From Bacteroidota bacterium (GTDB lineage: Bacteria; Bacteroidota; Bacteroidia; Bacteroidales; VadinHA17): DNA of 64,000 nt. The DNA is taken from contig JADFDS010000039.1 in NCBI GenBank assembly GCA_018262715.1, forward strand, positions 120,921-184,920. Reading direction: 5' to 3'. Positions 1 to 9,171 of the stretch are shown here, one piece after another. The translations under genes and the position numbers were made by a program. The stretch's first letter is position 1. Each line of letters begins with the position of its first letter. The notes under the pieces were generated by a model. The model saw only the letters and a list, made by a program, of their open reading frames with translations, ran no database searches and was not told where the DNA came from.

Positions 1-1
1 T

Positions 2-1648
2 AAAACTTCCCGCCGCTCACCTGAACAAACCGCAAGGGAGATAGGCGAATACCTCACGGAGAAGATCGACGCCGTTAGCGGCTACAATGTGATCAGGGGA
101 TTCCTGAACCTGACCATCTCACCGGAAGAATGGGGCAGACGGCTTGCTGAAATGCACGCTGACACCGGCTACGGGTTTTCACAGCCCGGGCAGGAAGCCG
201 AAACCGTGGTCATCGAATTCTCATCGCCGAATACCAATAAACCGCTGCACCTGGGCCATATACGCAACAACCTGCTCGGTTTCTCCCTCTCGAGAATAAT
301 TGGCGCTGCAGGAAACAGGGTCATAAGAACCAACATCGTCAATGACCGCGGCATCCATATCTGCAAATCAATGATCGCCTGGCAGAAGTACGGCAATGGC
401 CGCACTCCCGTCTCCGAAGGGATGAAAGGCGACCATTTCGTGGGTGACTATTATGTCCTTTTTGAAAAGAAACTGAAAGAACAGGCAGCAGACCTTGTGA
501 CGTCAGGGAGCACCCCCGAGGAAGCACGCGAAAATGCACCGCTGATGCAGGAAGCCCGCCGCCTGCTTCTTAAATGGGAGGCAGGTGACCCGGAAACGGT
601 GAATCTGTGGCAGATGATGAACTCCTGGGTCTACGAAGGCTTCGACGTGACATACAGGGCACTGGGTGTGGAGTTTGACAAAATCTACTATGAGTCAGAT
701 ACCTACAAGGTCGGCAGGGATATAGTGCTCCGCTCCCTTGAACAGGGACACCTGATCCGCAGGGAAGACGGTTCAGTCTGGATCGACCTCACTGCAGACA
801 GGCTCGACCAGAAGCTCCTGCTCCGGTCTGACGGTACCGCGGTCTATATGACTCAGGACCTGGGCACCGCAGTAATAAGGTATAATGATTACCACTTTGA
901 CCGCCATATCTACGTGGTGGGCAATGAACAGAACTATCACTTCCAGGTGCTGACACTGGCGCTGCAGAGGATGGGATTCGATTGGGCACGGGGACTGCAC
1001 CACTTCTCCTACGGTATGGTTGAGCTTCCCGAAGGCAGGATGAAGTCACGAGAAGGTACAGTGGTTGACGCTGATGACCTCATTGAGGAGATGACTGCCA
1101 CGGCCGGCGTGATGTCACAGGAACTTGGCAAACTGGGCGGTTACAGCCAGGATGAGAAAGATAATATTTGCAGGCAGATCGGACTGGGAGCCCTGAAGTA
1201 CTTCATCCTGAAAGTAGACCCGAAGAAGAACATGACCTTCAACCCGCGGGAGTCAATCGATTTCAACGGCAATACCGGCCCGTTCATACAATATACCTAT
1301 GCTAGGATAAGGTCAGTCCTGAAAAAGGCAGAGGAAACCGGGGTCGCAGATACTGCTGATGCGGTTGAAGGAGTAATTCCAAATACCAAGGAGATCAGTG
1401 TGATAAGACTGCTGCACGATTTCCGGCAGATTGTGCCTGAGGCAGCACGGGAACTGAGTCCTGCCCTAATTGCCAACTACTGTTATGATCTGGCAAGGGA
1501 ATTCAACCAGTTTTACCATGACTACTCTATCCTTGGCGAAGAGGTTAAAAATATACGCAACTTCCGCCTCCGGCTGTCGGAACTGACCGGAAAGGTGCTG
1601 GAGAAAGGGCTCTACCTGCTGGGTATCGAAGCCCCTGAAAGAATGTAA
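2..1648 (+). CDS. argS: Arginyl-tRNA synthetase, 5' end cut by window edge
   Basis: Class I aminoacyl-tRNA synthetase that charges tRNA-Arg in the cytoplasm. The frame is already open at base 2, and its first residues fit the N-terminal Add-1 domain, so the true start lies left of the window; an internal GTG at 89 is not the start. The HIGH motif appears as HLGH near base 250 and the KMSKS-like loop as RMKSREG near 1035. The anticodon-binding DALR domain fills the last third and ends with the family-like C-terminus GIEAPERM. About 550 residues are visible against a usual length near 590, so roughly 40 are missing. ffh follows after 20 bases on the same strand, possibly co-transcribed. Confidence 0.97.
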   Translation, partial: KTSRRSPEQTAREIGEYLTEKIDAVSGYNVIRGFLNLTISPEEWGRRLAEMHADTGYGFSQPGQEAETVVIEFSSPNTNKPLHLGHIRNNLLGFSLSRIIGAAGNRVIRTNIVNDRGIHICKSMIAWQKYGNGRTPVSEGMKGDHFVGDYYVLFEKKLKEQAADLVTSGSTPEEARENAPLMQEARRLLLKWEAGDPETVNLWQMMNSWVYEGFDVTYRALGVEFDKIYYESDTYKVGRDIVLRSLEQGHLIRREDGSVWIDLTADRLDQKLLLRSDGTAVYMTQDLGTAVIRYNDYHFDRHIYVVGNEQNYHFQVLTLALQRMGFDWARGLHHFSYGMVELPEGRMKSREGTVVDADDLIEEMTATAGVMSQELGKLGGYSQDEKDNICRQIGLGALKYFILKVDPKKNMTFNPRESIDFNGNTGPFIQYTYARIRSVLKKAEETGVADTADAVEGVIPNTKEISVIRLLHDFRQIVPEAARELSPALIANYCYDLAREFNQFYHDYSILGEEVKNIRNFRLRLSELTGKVLEKGLYLLGIEAPERM

Positions 1649-1668
1649 AACTAGATTATCATATAATT

Positions 1669-2991
1669 ATGTTTGAAAGCCTGAGTGAAAGACTGGAACG
1701 CTCCTTCAAGATTCTGAAGGGAGAAGGGGTGATCTCTGAAATCAATGTTTCTGAAACCCTCAAGGATGTGCGCAGAGCGCTTCTTGATGCCGACGTTAAC
1801 TTCAAGATAGCCAAACAGTTTACTGACACCGTCAAGCAAAAGGCGATGGGTCAGAACGTGCTCAAGTCAGTCAAACCGTCGCAGATGATGGTCAAGATTG
1901 TGCATGATGAGCTGGTGGAACTGATGGGAGGGGAGAAGAGCGACATTAACATCAAGGCAAATCCTTCGATAGTACTGATAGCCGGACTGCAGGGAAGCGG
2001 CAAGACAACCTTCAGCGCCAAACTGGCCAAGCTCATGAAGAGCAAGAGGGGCAAACATCCGCTGCTGGTGGCCGGCGACGTCTACAGGCCTGCTGCAATT
2101 GAGCAGCTGAAGGTGCTCGGTTCCCAGATAGAGGTTCCGGTATATACCGAAGATGGCAGCCGCAATCCTGTCGAGATAGCCAGGAATGCCATCAGGGAGG
2201 CGAAGAAGAATGGCAATGACCTGGTAATCATAGACACCGCCGGACGCCTTGCTGTGGATGAGGAGATGATGAACGAGATAGCGGCCGTGAAGAACGCTGT
2301 CACACCTCAGGAGACTCTCTTCGTGGTTGACTCGATGACAGGCCAGGATGCCGTCAACACGGCTTTTGAATTCAACGTGAGAATAGACTACGACGGGGTG
2401 GTTCTCACCAAGCTCGACGGCGACACCAGGGGTGGTGCGGCCCTTTCAATAAGATCAGTGGTGAACAAACCTGTCAAGTTCGTCAGCACCGGCGAAAAGA
2501 TGGATGCCATTGACATCTTCTACCCTGAAAGGATGGCTGACAGGATACTGGGCATGGGCGATATCATCAGCCTGGTCGAGAAGGCACAGGAACAATACGA
2601 CGAGGCTGAGGCACGCAAGCTGCAGAAGAAGATTGCCAAGGATCAGTTCGACTTCAACGACTTCATCTCTCAGATACAGCAGATCAAGAAGATGGGGAAC
2701 ATGAAGGACCTGATGGGAATGATCCCCGGGGTAAGCAAGGCTATTAAAAACCTTGACATTGATGATAATGCTTTCAAGGGAATAGAAGCAATCATCTCCA
2801 GTATGACTCCGGCCGAGAGATCGAACCCGGTGCTGCTCAACGGCAGCCGCCGCAAGAGAGTCGCCGAAGGGAGCGGCACAACTGTCATGGAGGTGAACCG
2901 GCTTCTGAAACAGTTTGATGAGACACGCAAGATCATGAAGATGGTTGCCAAAGGAGGTGACCTGTCCAAGATGGCAGTGAAGAGACGGTGA
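1669..2991 (+). CDS. ffh: Signal recognition particle protein Ffh (SRP54)
   Basis: GTPase of the signal recognition particle. It binds signal peptides as they leave the ribosome and docks on FtsY, whose gene is also in this window (55324-56289, minus strand). The 440 residues show the N domain (1-90), the G domain with the P-loop GLQGSGKTT near residue 107 and the DTAGR motif near 190, and the methionine-rich M domain after about 300, including GMIPG. Length is normal for the family. It starts at ATG 20 bases after argS. Its TGA stop is followed within nine bases by a GATTTGC repeat array. Confidence 0.98.
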   Translation: MFESLSERLERSFKILKGEGVISEINVSETLKDVRRALLDADVNFKIAKQFTDTVKQKAMGQNVLKSVKPSQMMVKIVHDELVELMGGEKSDINIKANPSIVLIAGLQGSGKTTFSAKLAKLMKSKRGKHPLLVAGDVYRPAAIEQLKVLGSQIEVPVYTEDGSRNPVEIARNAIREAKKNGNDLVIIDTAGRLAVDEEMMNEIAAVKNAVTPQETLFVVDSMTGQDAVNTAFEFNVRIDYDGVVLTKLDGDTRGGAALSIRSVVNKPVKFVSTGEKMDAIDIFYPERMADRILGMGDIISLVEKAQEQYDEAEARKLQKKIAKDQFDFNDFISQIQQIKKMGNMKDLMGMIPGVSKAIKNLDIDDNAFKGIEAIISSMTPAERSNPVLLNGSRRKRVAEGSGTTVMEVNRLLKQFDETRKIMKMVAKGGDLSKMAVKRR

Positions 2992-2999
2992 ACATTGTA

Positions 3000-3031
3000 G
3001 ATTTGCGATTTGCGATTTGCGATTTGCGATT
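3000..3031 (+). repeat. GATTTGC heptamer array (4 units plus partial)
   Basis: Four perfect tandem GATTTGC units occupy 3000-3027 and are followed by GATT. The array lies nine bases behind the ffh stop codon. A second in-frame stop, TAG, directly abuts the first unit. Related arrays occur at 18735-18765, 27104-27153 and 37332-37413. Confidence 0.9.
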
Positions 3032-3040
3032 GACGAAATT

Positions 3041-3112
3041 CCCGCAGGGGATAAAGCATTGTAGACCAGAGACATGATGAGAATCAATCCCCACAGGGGA
3101 TCAGGCATTGTA
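3041..3112 (+). repeat. Imperfect direct repeat, about 23 bp, period 49
   Basis: Two copies of CCC(G/A)CAGGGGAT followed by CATTGTA lie at 3041-3063 and 3090-3112. A further CATTGTAG sits at 2993-3000. No gene is visible in this 164-base spacer between ffh and folD; it appears to consist of decayed repeats. Confidence 0.6.
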
Positions 3113-3155
3113 ATTGACGCATAAAACCACATACCCCAAATTCTGAATCGCAATT

Positions 3156-4043
3156 ATGAACATCATTGACGGGAAAAAAACAGCTGCAGAAATCAGAAGT
3201 GAAATCGCCGAAGCGGTGAAAGAGATAAAAAATTCAGGCCATCGCGTTCCCCATCTGGCAGCCATCCTCGTGGGTAACGACGGCGGCAGCGAAACCTACG
3301 TCTCCCACAAGGTGAAGGACTGCGAGGAGGTGGGCTTCAGGTCCACACTCATCAGGATGCCCGCAACCGTGAGTGAGGATGTTCTGCTCGGAAAGGTCAG
3401 GGAACTGAACGGTGACCCGGAACTCGACGGACTGATCGTGCAATTACCGCTGCCTGACCACATCTCTGAAGACAAGGTAATTGAGACCATCAGCCCGGAT
3501 AAGGATGTTGACGGCTTCCACCCGGTGAATGTGGGCCGTATGGCTGCCGGACTCCCTTCTTTTGTCTCGGCAACACCTGCCGGCATCATGGAACTGCTGA
3601 AACGGTACAACATCCCTCTGAAGGGCGCTGAGTGCGTTGTGGTTGGCCGCAGCAACATCGTGGGCCGCCCGGTCAGCATACTCCTGTCTCAGAAGGGTGC
3701 CGATGCAACCGTCACCGTGGTTCACAGCCGCACAAGAAACATTGCGGAGATTGTCAGAAGGGCAGATATTATAATAGCTGCCATCGGGCAGCCAGGATTC
3801 ATAACCGCTGACATGGTAAAGGAGGGAGCAGTGGTGATTGATGTTGGCACAACACGCGTAGATGCACCTGATACAAAAGCAGGATGGAGGCTGAAAGGCG
3901 ATGTTGATTTTGAGAAGGTCGCACCCCGGTGCTCCTGGATAACCCCGGTTCCCGGAGGCGTCGGTCCCATGACCAGGGTCTCCCTGCTGCTTAACACCCT
4001 GCAGGCATGCAGGGCTCAGGGCAAACTTATGCCCGTGAAATAG
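3156..4043 (+). CDS. folD: Bifunctional methylene-THF dehydrogenase/cyclohydrolase
   Basis: Interconverts 5,10-methylene-, methenyl- and 10-formyl-tetrahydrofolate using NADP, supplying one-carbon units for purines and formyl-methionine. The 295 residues show the catalytic Tyr/Lys motif YVSHKVK near residue 50, the QLPLP and DVDGFHPVN motifs near 98-128, and the cofactor motif [10 protein letters not shown] near 168. The C-terminal [10 protein letters not shown] signature is present and length is normal. The last 28 bases overlap the 3' end of the convergent lipoprotein gene, so the two transcripts overlap antisense at their ends. Confidence 0.98.
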   Translation: MNIIDGKKTAAEIRSEIAEAVKEIKNSGHRVPHLAAILVGNDGGSETYVSHKVKDCEEVGFRSTLIRMPATVSEDVLLGKVRELNGDPELDGLIVQLPLPDHISEDKVIETISPDKDVDGFHPVNVGRMAAGLPSFVSATPAGIMELLKRYNIPLKGAECVVVGRSNIVGRPVSILLSQKGADATVTVVHSRTRNIAEIVRRADIIIAAIGQPGFITADMVKEGAVVIDVGTTRVDAPDTKAGWRLKGDVDFEKVAPRCSWITPVPGGVGPMTRVSLLLNTLQACRAQGKLMPVK

Positions 4044-5011
4044 AGATCGTAACCTCCCTTGCCGCCTGATCTGTCAGACGAGAAAATCAGGAAAAAGTTC
4101 TCGAACTTAAGGTCTATTCCAAGCACCGGCCTGTATTCGTTTGCGGCGGAGTTGATCCCGGGCCCCATATTAACCGGGGAACTCCACTTCCCGTTGCGGA
4201 AGACGGAGTAGTACAGGTCAAACCCGCCCATACCGCCCTGCATCTCAGAGGCAAACACCATGTACCTGCCCCTGACAAAGGGGCATTTGTCGTCCCATGT
4301 GCTGTTAATACTGTCAACCAGTGCGGGTGTCGCCGCCGGTGACATCAACCATTCACCGAGGCTCAGCCCGGCAGGCCTGGTTAGCATGTAAATATCAAAA
4401 TCTCCGCCTCTGTCAGAACAGAACCATGCTGTGTCAAGCGTGGTTCCCAGGGAAAGATAGGCGTCATCAGACTGGCTGTTGAAGAGTGTTGCCCCGACAG
4501 GGGGTTCGACCGCAGGCAGGTTGGTGAAAGCAGGGATATAACTTGTAAAGACGATGTCCAGCCCGTTTTCATCAGTCTCCGTTGCGGCCGCCATGTACTC
4601 GAGTCCGTTGCGGCCGTTGAAAAACCTCAAGGGACCGAACTCGTTGCCACCGGTATTGAAAGCTGAGGTGAGCCTGTCAAGAAAAACATCTGCCGCCATC
4701 TCGGATTCAAGCTGGAAGGAACCGGTTGTCTGTCCGAATGAGTACCAGATAAGCCCATGTGTCAGGTCAAACTCACCTCCCGCACTTTGCCTGTTGGAGG
4801 AGAAGACCACCGGAAGCCTGGCATCAATCCTTCCCGCTTCAATATCCATATTGTAGTCGTCATGCTCTGTATTGAGCCCCTCAAGTGCTATGACCGAATC
4901 AGGGAAAATGCCCAGCTCATAGTTGATTTTCAATGGTTCCTCGCGACAACCTGTGAAGAAAGGGACAATTGACAAAACTGCAAGAAAAAATAGTAACCTG
5001 CTGCTGGTCAT
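4016..5011 (-). CDS. PD40-repeat (WD40-like beta-propeller) lipoprotein
   Basis: Predicted lipoprotein of 331 residues. A hydrophobic N-terminus ends in the lipobox FFTGC (Cys near residue 22), so the mature protein is probably lipid-anchored. Several propeller-blade motifs of the PD40/TolB type follow: [39 protein letters not shown] and [15 protein letters not shown]. Such blades are common in Bacteroidota envelope proteins, often linked to OmpA-like domains or peptidoglycan, but no such domain is present here. Exact function is unknown. The gene converges on and overlaps folD. A hairpin with a T-run lies about 55-80 bases upstream of the start codon on the same strand. Confidence 0.8.
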   Translation of the reverse strand: MTSSRLLFFLAVLSIVPFFTGCREEPLKINYELGIFPDSVIALEGLNTEHDDYNMDIEAGRIDARLPVVFSSNRQSAGGEFDLTHGLIWYSFGQTTGSFQLESEMAADVFLDRLTSAFNTGGNEFGPLRFFNGRNGLEYMAAATETDENGLDIVFTSYIPAFTNLPAVEPPVGATLFNSQSDDAYLSLGTTLDTAWFCSDRGGDFDIYMLTRPAGLSLGEWLMSPAATPALVDSINSTWDDKCPFVRGRYMVFASEMQGGMGGFDLYYSVFRNGKWSSPVNMGPGINSAANEYRPVLGIDLKFENFFLIFSSDRSGGKGGYDLYFTGISLP

Positions 5012-5064
5012 GACAGTCGTTTATTTTATAACGGGCAGCAAAGATGTTTAATATGAGCCAAATG

Positions 5065-5090
5065 AAAAAAACCGGACCCGGGGCCCGGTT
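5065..5090 (-). terminator. Intrinsic terminator-like hairpin upstream of the PD40 gene
   Basis: Read on the minus strand, AACCGG (5085-5090) pairs with CCGGTT (5070-5075) and is followed by a run of seven T (5065-5071). It sits in the leader of the minus-strand lipoprotein gene, with no minus-strand gene upstream, so it could stop antisense transcription or act as an attenuator. The rest of the 308-base gap 5012-5319 shows no gene, only the promoter at 5293. Confidence 0.55.
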
Positions 5091-5292
5091 TCAGAAGGTA
5101 GAATTCAGGTTAATTCTAGGGTAATATTTGGTTTGAGGGTAAGCTTCTGAACTCAATTGTAAGATGGATTCCGGCATGGGAAGGTTGCGTCAGATGAATT
5201 TTTTTTTACAAATACCTGTTTATCATGTTTATAAAAACGGGTGTCTGTTGATAATTGCTGCCCGGTCCGGGCTGACTGAACCAATAATATGT

Positions 5293-5300
5293 TAAATTTG
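5293..5300 (+). promoter_or_regulatory. -7 box TAAATTTG for the TPR gene
   Basis: TAAATTTG matches the Bacteroidota -7 consensus TAnnTTTG exactly. It lies 20 bases before the ATG at 5320. No TTTG is visible 19-21 bases upstream. Confidence 0.6.
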
Positions 5301-5319
5301 CAGAATATTTTTCGGGGAG

Positions 5320-6726
5320 ATGGAAGAAGAAAGATCCGGTTTTGTGCACGACAGTGAGTTGGATGAGGTGATTCTCCGGTTTGAGAGAATGCGGAAGAAC
5401 AAGGAAACCTGCTATTTCGACGTCAATGAGTTTGAGACCATTATAGACTATTACCTTGAGGGCAACAACCCGGTTCACGCCTTTGAGGCTACCTCACTTG
5501 CATGTGAACTGCATCCCAACTCAGTTCCCATCCTTATCAGGAAAGCCCGCGTACTGCTTGAAAAGGGAAGGGCCACCGAGGCTCTTACAATAGCCAGGCG
5601 GCTTGAAAACATTGAGCCCGGCAACTGTGATATCTACCTTTGCAAGGCGACAGCGCTGGCAATGCTTGGTGACATCAACGGGGCACGCAAGGTATTCGAC
5701 CTTGCCCTGGAAACCGATTCGGATGATCTCGAAAATATCCTTTACAGCATAACATCAGTGCTGCAGAACCTCAATTTTCACGAGGAAATGATTCCCTACC
5801 TCAACAAACTGGCCGAACTTGAGCCGGATTTCCCTGCTCATCTGTATGACCTTGCATATGCCTATGACAAGAAGGGTGACCAGCGGACAAGCATAAAATA
5901 CTATAACCTCTACCTGGACGAGGATCCGTACTCAGACAGCGCATGGTATAATCTCGGTATAATATACAATAAAACAGGTGATTACGGCAAGTCGCTCGAG
6001 GCGTATGATTATGCCCTTGCCCTGAATCCCGAAAACACCTTCGCCCTCTTCAACAAGGCTAACATCCTCAGCAACCTCGGGAAATACAGCGAGGCGATGG
6101 ATGTCTACCGCCAGTTCGTGGAGGAGGAGCCTGACAGCCTCGAGGGGCTGACTTACCTTGCCGAGTGCTATGACAAGACAGGCGATGAGGCGATGGCACG
6201 CAAGTACTACGCCGAGGCCATTGATATCACACCTGATTTTCCTGATCCGTGGTACGGCCTCGGACTGCTGTCGCTCTCGCGCAACAGGCCTGCTGAAAGT
6301 ATCACACCCCTGAAGAAAGCCATTGAACTTGACCCCGAGAATCCCGACTACTGGTTCTCACTTGGCAAGGCCCATATCATGAACGGAAACATCAGGGAGG
6401 CAGTAAGATGCTATATCGAAGCTCTGATCATTGATGGCTACTATGACGAGGCATGGATCGAGACGGGCATAGTGGTGATGATGACCGGAGCCTACAGGGG
6501 AGCAATCCGCATTTTGAAAAAAGCCGCGAAAATCAGCGGAGACCTGCCAGGAATATACTTCCTGCTGGCATCGGCGTATCTTCACACGGGCAATATGAAG
6601 GAAGCCACCCGCAACCTTGTCAGGGCTATAAGGCTTGATAATGAACTCCTTGAAGAGTACTCCGTGCTCCTGCCGGAGGAAAAGCTGACCAATGCAATGA
6701 GACGACTGTTCAGGAAAACCAACTAA
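5320..6726 (+). CDS. Tetratricopeptide-repeat protein
   Basis: A 468-residue protein made almost entirely of tandem 34-residue TPR helical hairpins from about residue 45 onward, recognised by repeated patterns such as AWYNLGIIYNKTGDY, ALFNKANILSNLGKY and DYWFSLGKAHIMNGN. There is no signal peptide or membrane segment, so it is probably a cytoplasmic scaffold. An exact -7 box is 20 bases upstream. Three bases separate it from the ComA-like gene, which in turn overlaps aroE, so the three are probably one operon. Its partner protein is not evident. Confidence 0.85.
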   Translation: MEEERSGFVHDSELDEVILRFERMRKNKETCYFDVNEFETIIDYYLEGNNPVHAFEATSLACELHPNSVPILIRKARVLLEKGRATEALTIARRLENIEPGNCDIYLCKATALAMLGDINGARKVFDLALETDSDDLENILYSITSVLQNLNFHEEMIPYLNKLAELEPDFPAHLYDLAYAYDKKGDQRTSIKYYNLYLDEDPYSDSAWYNLGIIYNKTGDYGKSLEAYDYALALNPENTFALFNKANILSNLGKYSEAMDVYRQFVEEEPDSLEGLTYLAECYDKTGDEAMARKYYAEAIDITPDFPDPWYGLGLLSLSRNRPAESITPLKKAIELDPENPDYWFSLGKAHIMNGNIREAVRCYIEALIIDGYYDEAWIETGIVVMMTGAYRGAIRILKKAAKISGDLPGIYFLLASAYLHTGNMKEATRNLVRAIRLDNELLEEYSVLLPEEKLTNAMRRLFRKTN

Positions 6727-6729
6727 GAT

Positions 6730-7509
6730 ATGAAACAAGCGAGAGAACTGCTGACACACATTCCGGTAAGGCCGGGTAAGCCGAGAAAAGAGGGGCTTAC
6801 AATGGTAATGGATAAGGGACTGAGTCTCAGGGAGGCTGAAGACTTCGCCGGGGTGGGCAGCGAGTATGTTGACTTTGTGAAGCTTGGATTCGGAACATCG
6901 GTAATAACCCCGAATGTCGACAAAAAGATAAAAACCTACCATGAGGCAGGAATGACCGTCTACTTCGGGGGAACCCTCTTCGAGGCATTCATTATCAGGG
7001 GACTTTTTGCCGAATACGTTGACCTGCTGAAGCATGCAGGCGTGAGAATGGTTGAGATCTCCGATGGCTCATATGAGTTCGATCATAGTGAAAAACTTCA
7101 GTATATCAGGAAACTGTCAAAGGATTTCACAGTGATCTCCGAGGTCGGCTCGAAAAAGAAGAATATTATTTATACCCCTGCCCAGTGGGTGGAGATGATG
7201 AAGGCCGAACTTGATGCCGGCTCGGTGAAGGTTATCGCTGAGGCGCGCGAATCGGGCACAATTGGCATCTACAATGATGACGGCTCGGTGAATAAGGACC
7301 TTATCGGCACCATCTCACGGGAGATAGGATTTGACAACGTACTGTGGGAAGCACCGCTGAAACAGCAGCAGGCGTGGTTCATTGCCCACTTCGGCGCCAA
7401 TGTCAACCTCGGGAACATAGCCCCGAATGAGATAATTGCACTTGAATCACTCAGGCTTGGATTGCGAAGTGACACCTTTTTCAGCTTCCTTCCTGACCAC
7501 ATGAAATGA
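6730..7509 (+). CDS. Phosphosulfolactate synthase (ComA family)
   Basis: A 259-residue TIM-barrel protein resembling the ComA family, which adds sulfite to phosphoenolpyruvate to give phosphosulfolactate. In methanogens this starts coenzyme M synthesis, and some bacteria use it to make sulfolactate. Family features seen: PRKEGLTMVMDKG near the N-terminus, DFVKLGFGTS near 58, the YFGGTLFE segment near 82, ISDGS and ISEVGSKKK in mid-protein, and the NLGNI and GLRSDTF segments near the end. It overlaps aroE by four bases (ATGA), implying translational coupling. PEP is also a precursor of the shikimate pathway. The family call is good; the physiological product here is unknown. Confidence 0.85.
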   Translation: MKQARELLTHIPVRPGKPRKEGLTMVMDKGLSLREAEDFAGVGSEYVDFVKLGFGTSVITPNVDKKIKTYHEAGMTVYFGGTLFEAFIIRGLFAEYVDLLKHAGVRMVEISDGSYEFDHSEKLQYIRKLSKDFTVISEVGSKKKNIIYTPAQWVEMMKAELDAGSVKVIAEARESGTIGIYNDDGSVNKDLIGTISREIGFDNVLWEAPLKQQQAWFIAHFGANVNLGNIAPNEIIALESLRLGLRSDTFFSFLPDHMK

Positions 7510-8255
7510 GGCTCTACGGAATAATAGGATTTCCGCTCGGACATTCATTCTCTCAGAAGCATTTCTCGGAAAAATTTGAAAGGGAACACCTTTCTGATCA
7601 TGCTTACCGCAAGTTTGAGCTGCCGGAAATAGGTATGCTTCCTGAACTGCTTGTGCGGGAACCTGACCTCTGCGGATTCAATGTGACCATCCCCTGGAAG
7701 GTGAAGGTGATGGACTTCCTGGATGATATAGATCCGGTAGCAGCTGAAATCGGTGCAGTCAATACCGTAAAGGTCACCCGCCACGGCGGGAAAGCCTGGC
7801 TTAAGGGCTTCAACACAGACGCACCTGCCTTCAGGGAATCACTTCTCAGTAACCTGGATACCCTGCCTGACAGCGCCCTGGTCCTCGGTACCGGCGGAGC
7901 TGCGAAGAGCGTGATCCATACACTTATTGATCTGAATATCATTGCTGTACCGGTGTCGCGCAAGCCAGTCCGCGGCGGATATACCTATGATGACCTGCCG
8001 GGATACATGATCAGCGAGGCAGGGGTAATAATCAATACCACACCGGTGGGCATGGCACCTCACACTGAAGCTATGCCTCCCATTGACTACAGCTGCCTGC
8101 GGGAGGGACAGTTGTTGTTCGACCTCATATACAATCCTCCGGTTACGGCATTCCTGTCAAGAGGAGAGGAGCATGGATGCATCACCGTCAATGGTGAGGA
8201 GATGTTCCTTATTCAGGCCGGGCTGGCCTGGGAGATATGGAATGATGTGGAGTGA
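7506..8255 (+). CDS. aroE: Shikimate dehydrogenase
   Basis: NADP-dependent reduction of 3-dehydroshikimate to shikimate in aromatic amino acid synthesis. The 249 residues show the shikimate-binding motif GFPLGHSFS at the N-terminus, the catalytic lysine in NVTIPWK near residue 63, the nucleotide-binding loop LGTGGAAKS near 122, and the family NTTPVGM segment near 178. Length is slightly short but within range. Its ATG lies inside the stop of the ComA-like gene. No terminator is obvious in the short gap to truA. Confidence 0.95.
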   Translation: MRLYGIIGFPLGHSFSQKHFSEKFEREHLSDHAYRKFELPEIGMLPELLVREPDLCGFNVTIPWKVKVMDFLDDIDPVAAEIGAVNTVKVTRHGGKAWLKGFNTDAPAFRESLLSNLDTLPDSALVLGTGGAAKSVIHTLIDLNIIAVPVSRKPVRGGYTYDDLPGYMISEAGVIINTTPVGMAPHTEAMPPIDYSCLREGQLLFDLIYNPPVTAFLSRGEEHGCITVNGEEMFLIQAGLAWEIWNDVE

Positions 8256-8330
8256 CAAAGCGCAGGCGAATACCTGTTATTCCTTGTGCTGCCGGTAATC
8301 TGCCGGTCGGCTGCTGCAGGCACCTGAAAA

Positions 8331-9083
8331 TCAAATGAATATATTGCCGGGATATCCAATTGCCGTCAGTGAAAGCCCGTGTGCAGGTGCAGACTGTCCT
8401 GCAAGTCCCCGGTTTTTCCCGCGGAGAATCGCGTCGAAGTCGTTCAGAGCCAGCTTCCCTCTCCCGGCCGGGATAAGTGTGCCAACCACAGCCCTCACCA
8501 TGTTCCTCAGGAACCTGTCAGCTGTAATGGTGAAGATGAGCTTTTCCTGCTCGTCAGTCCATCGCGCATGCGTCACCCGGCAAATGTTGGTCCTGTTGCT
8601 GCCGTGAAGCCGGCAGAAGCTGGTAAAATCGCTGTGCTTCAGCAGTATCGCTGCAGCCTCATTCATCCTGTCAATGTCAAGCTGCCAGTAGAGCAGCCAT
8701 GCGGTGTCGGCACAGAACGGATCCTTCACCCTGGTCACGGTATACTGATATGTCCGGGAAATGGCATCGAACCTTGCATTGGCATCGGGATTTACCTTCA
8801 CGATACGTTTTATCGCAATGTCATCGGGAAGTATGCCGTTGAGATTGTAAAGCAACTGCCCGTCATTGTTGAGGTCGTTACGCACGGCATCAAAATGGGC
8901 ACAGAAAAAAGAGGCATGAACTCCGGTGTCAGTCCGACCGGCTCCTGTGACCGCTATCTGCGATGAGAGAACTGTGCTGAGCGCCTTAGTGAGAACACCC
9001 TGTACGGTGTGCTTGCCGGGCTGAATCTGCCAGCCGTTGTATGCCGTGCCCCTGAAGGAAAGAAAAATGAAGTATCGTGTCAT
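8331..9083 (-). CDS. truA: tRNA pseudouridine synthase A
   Basis: Makes pseudouridine at positions 38-40 of the tRNA anticodon arm. The 250-residue protein has the catalytic motif GRTDTGVHA with its aspartate near residue 50, the N-terminal YNGWQIQPGKHTVQG segment, and the C-terminal FLRNMVRAVVGTL helix typical of TruA. Length is normal. A near-consensus -7 box, TATCTTTA, lies at 9099-9106 on the minus strand, 16 bases before the start codon. It faces aroE convergently and the aldolase gene divergently. Confidence 0.97.
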   Translation of the reverse strand: MTRYFIFLSFRGTAYNGWQIQPGKHTVQGVLTKALSTVLSSQIAVTGAGRTDTGVHASFFCAHFDAVRNDLNNDGQLLYNLNGILPDDIAIKRIVKVNPDANARFDAISRTYQYTVTRVKDPFCADTAWLLYWQLDIDRMNEAAAILLKHSDFTSFCRLHGSNRTNICRVTHARWTDEQEKLIFTITADRFLRNMVRAVVGTLIPAGRGKLALNDFDAILRGKNRGLAGQSAPAHGLSLTAIGYPGNIFI

Positions 9084-9171
9084 GTCCGGACCAAAATGTA
9101 AAGATAGCTAAAGAACATTGGCAGGTAGATTGCTTTTAAGTAAATTGCGGCGACCAAAAAACAATACATTC

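Noticed and set aside
3000..3031. CRISPR array
   Set aside because: Units are seven bases with no spacers and no cas genes are present.
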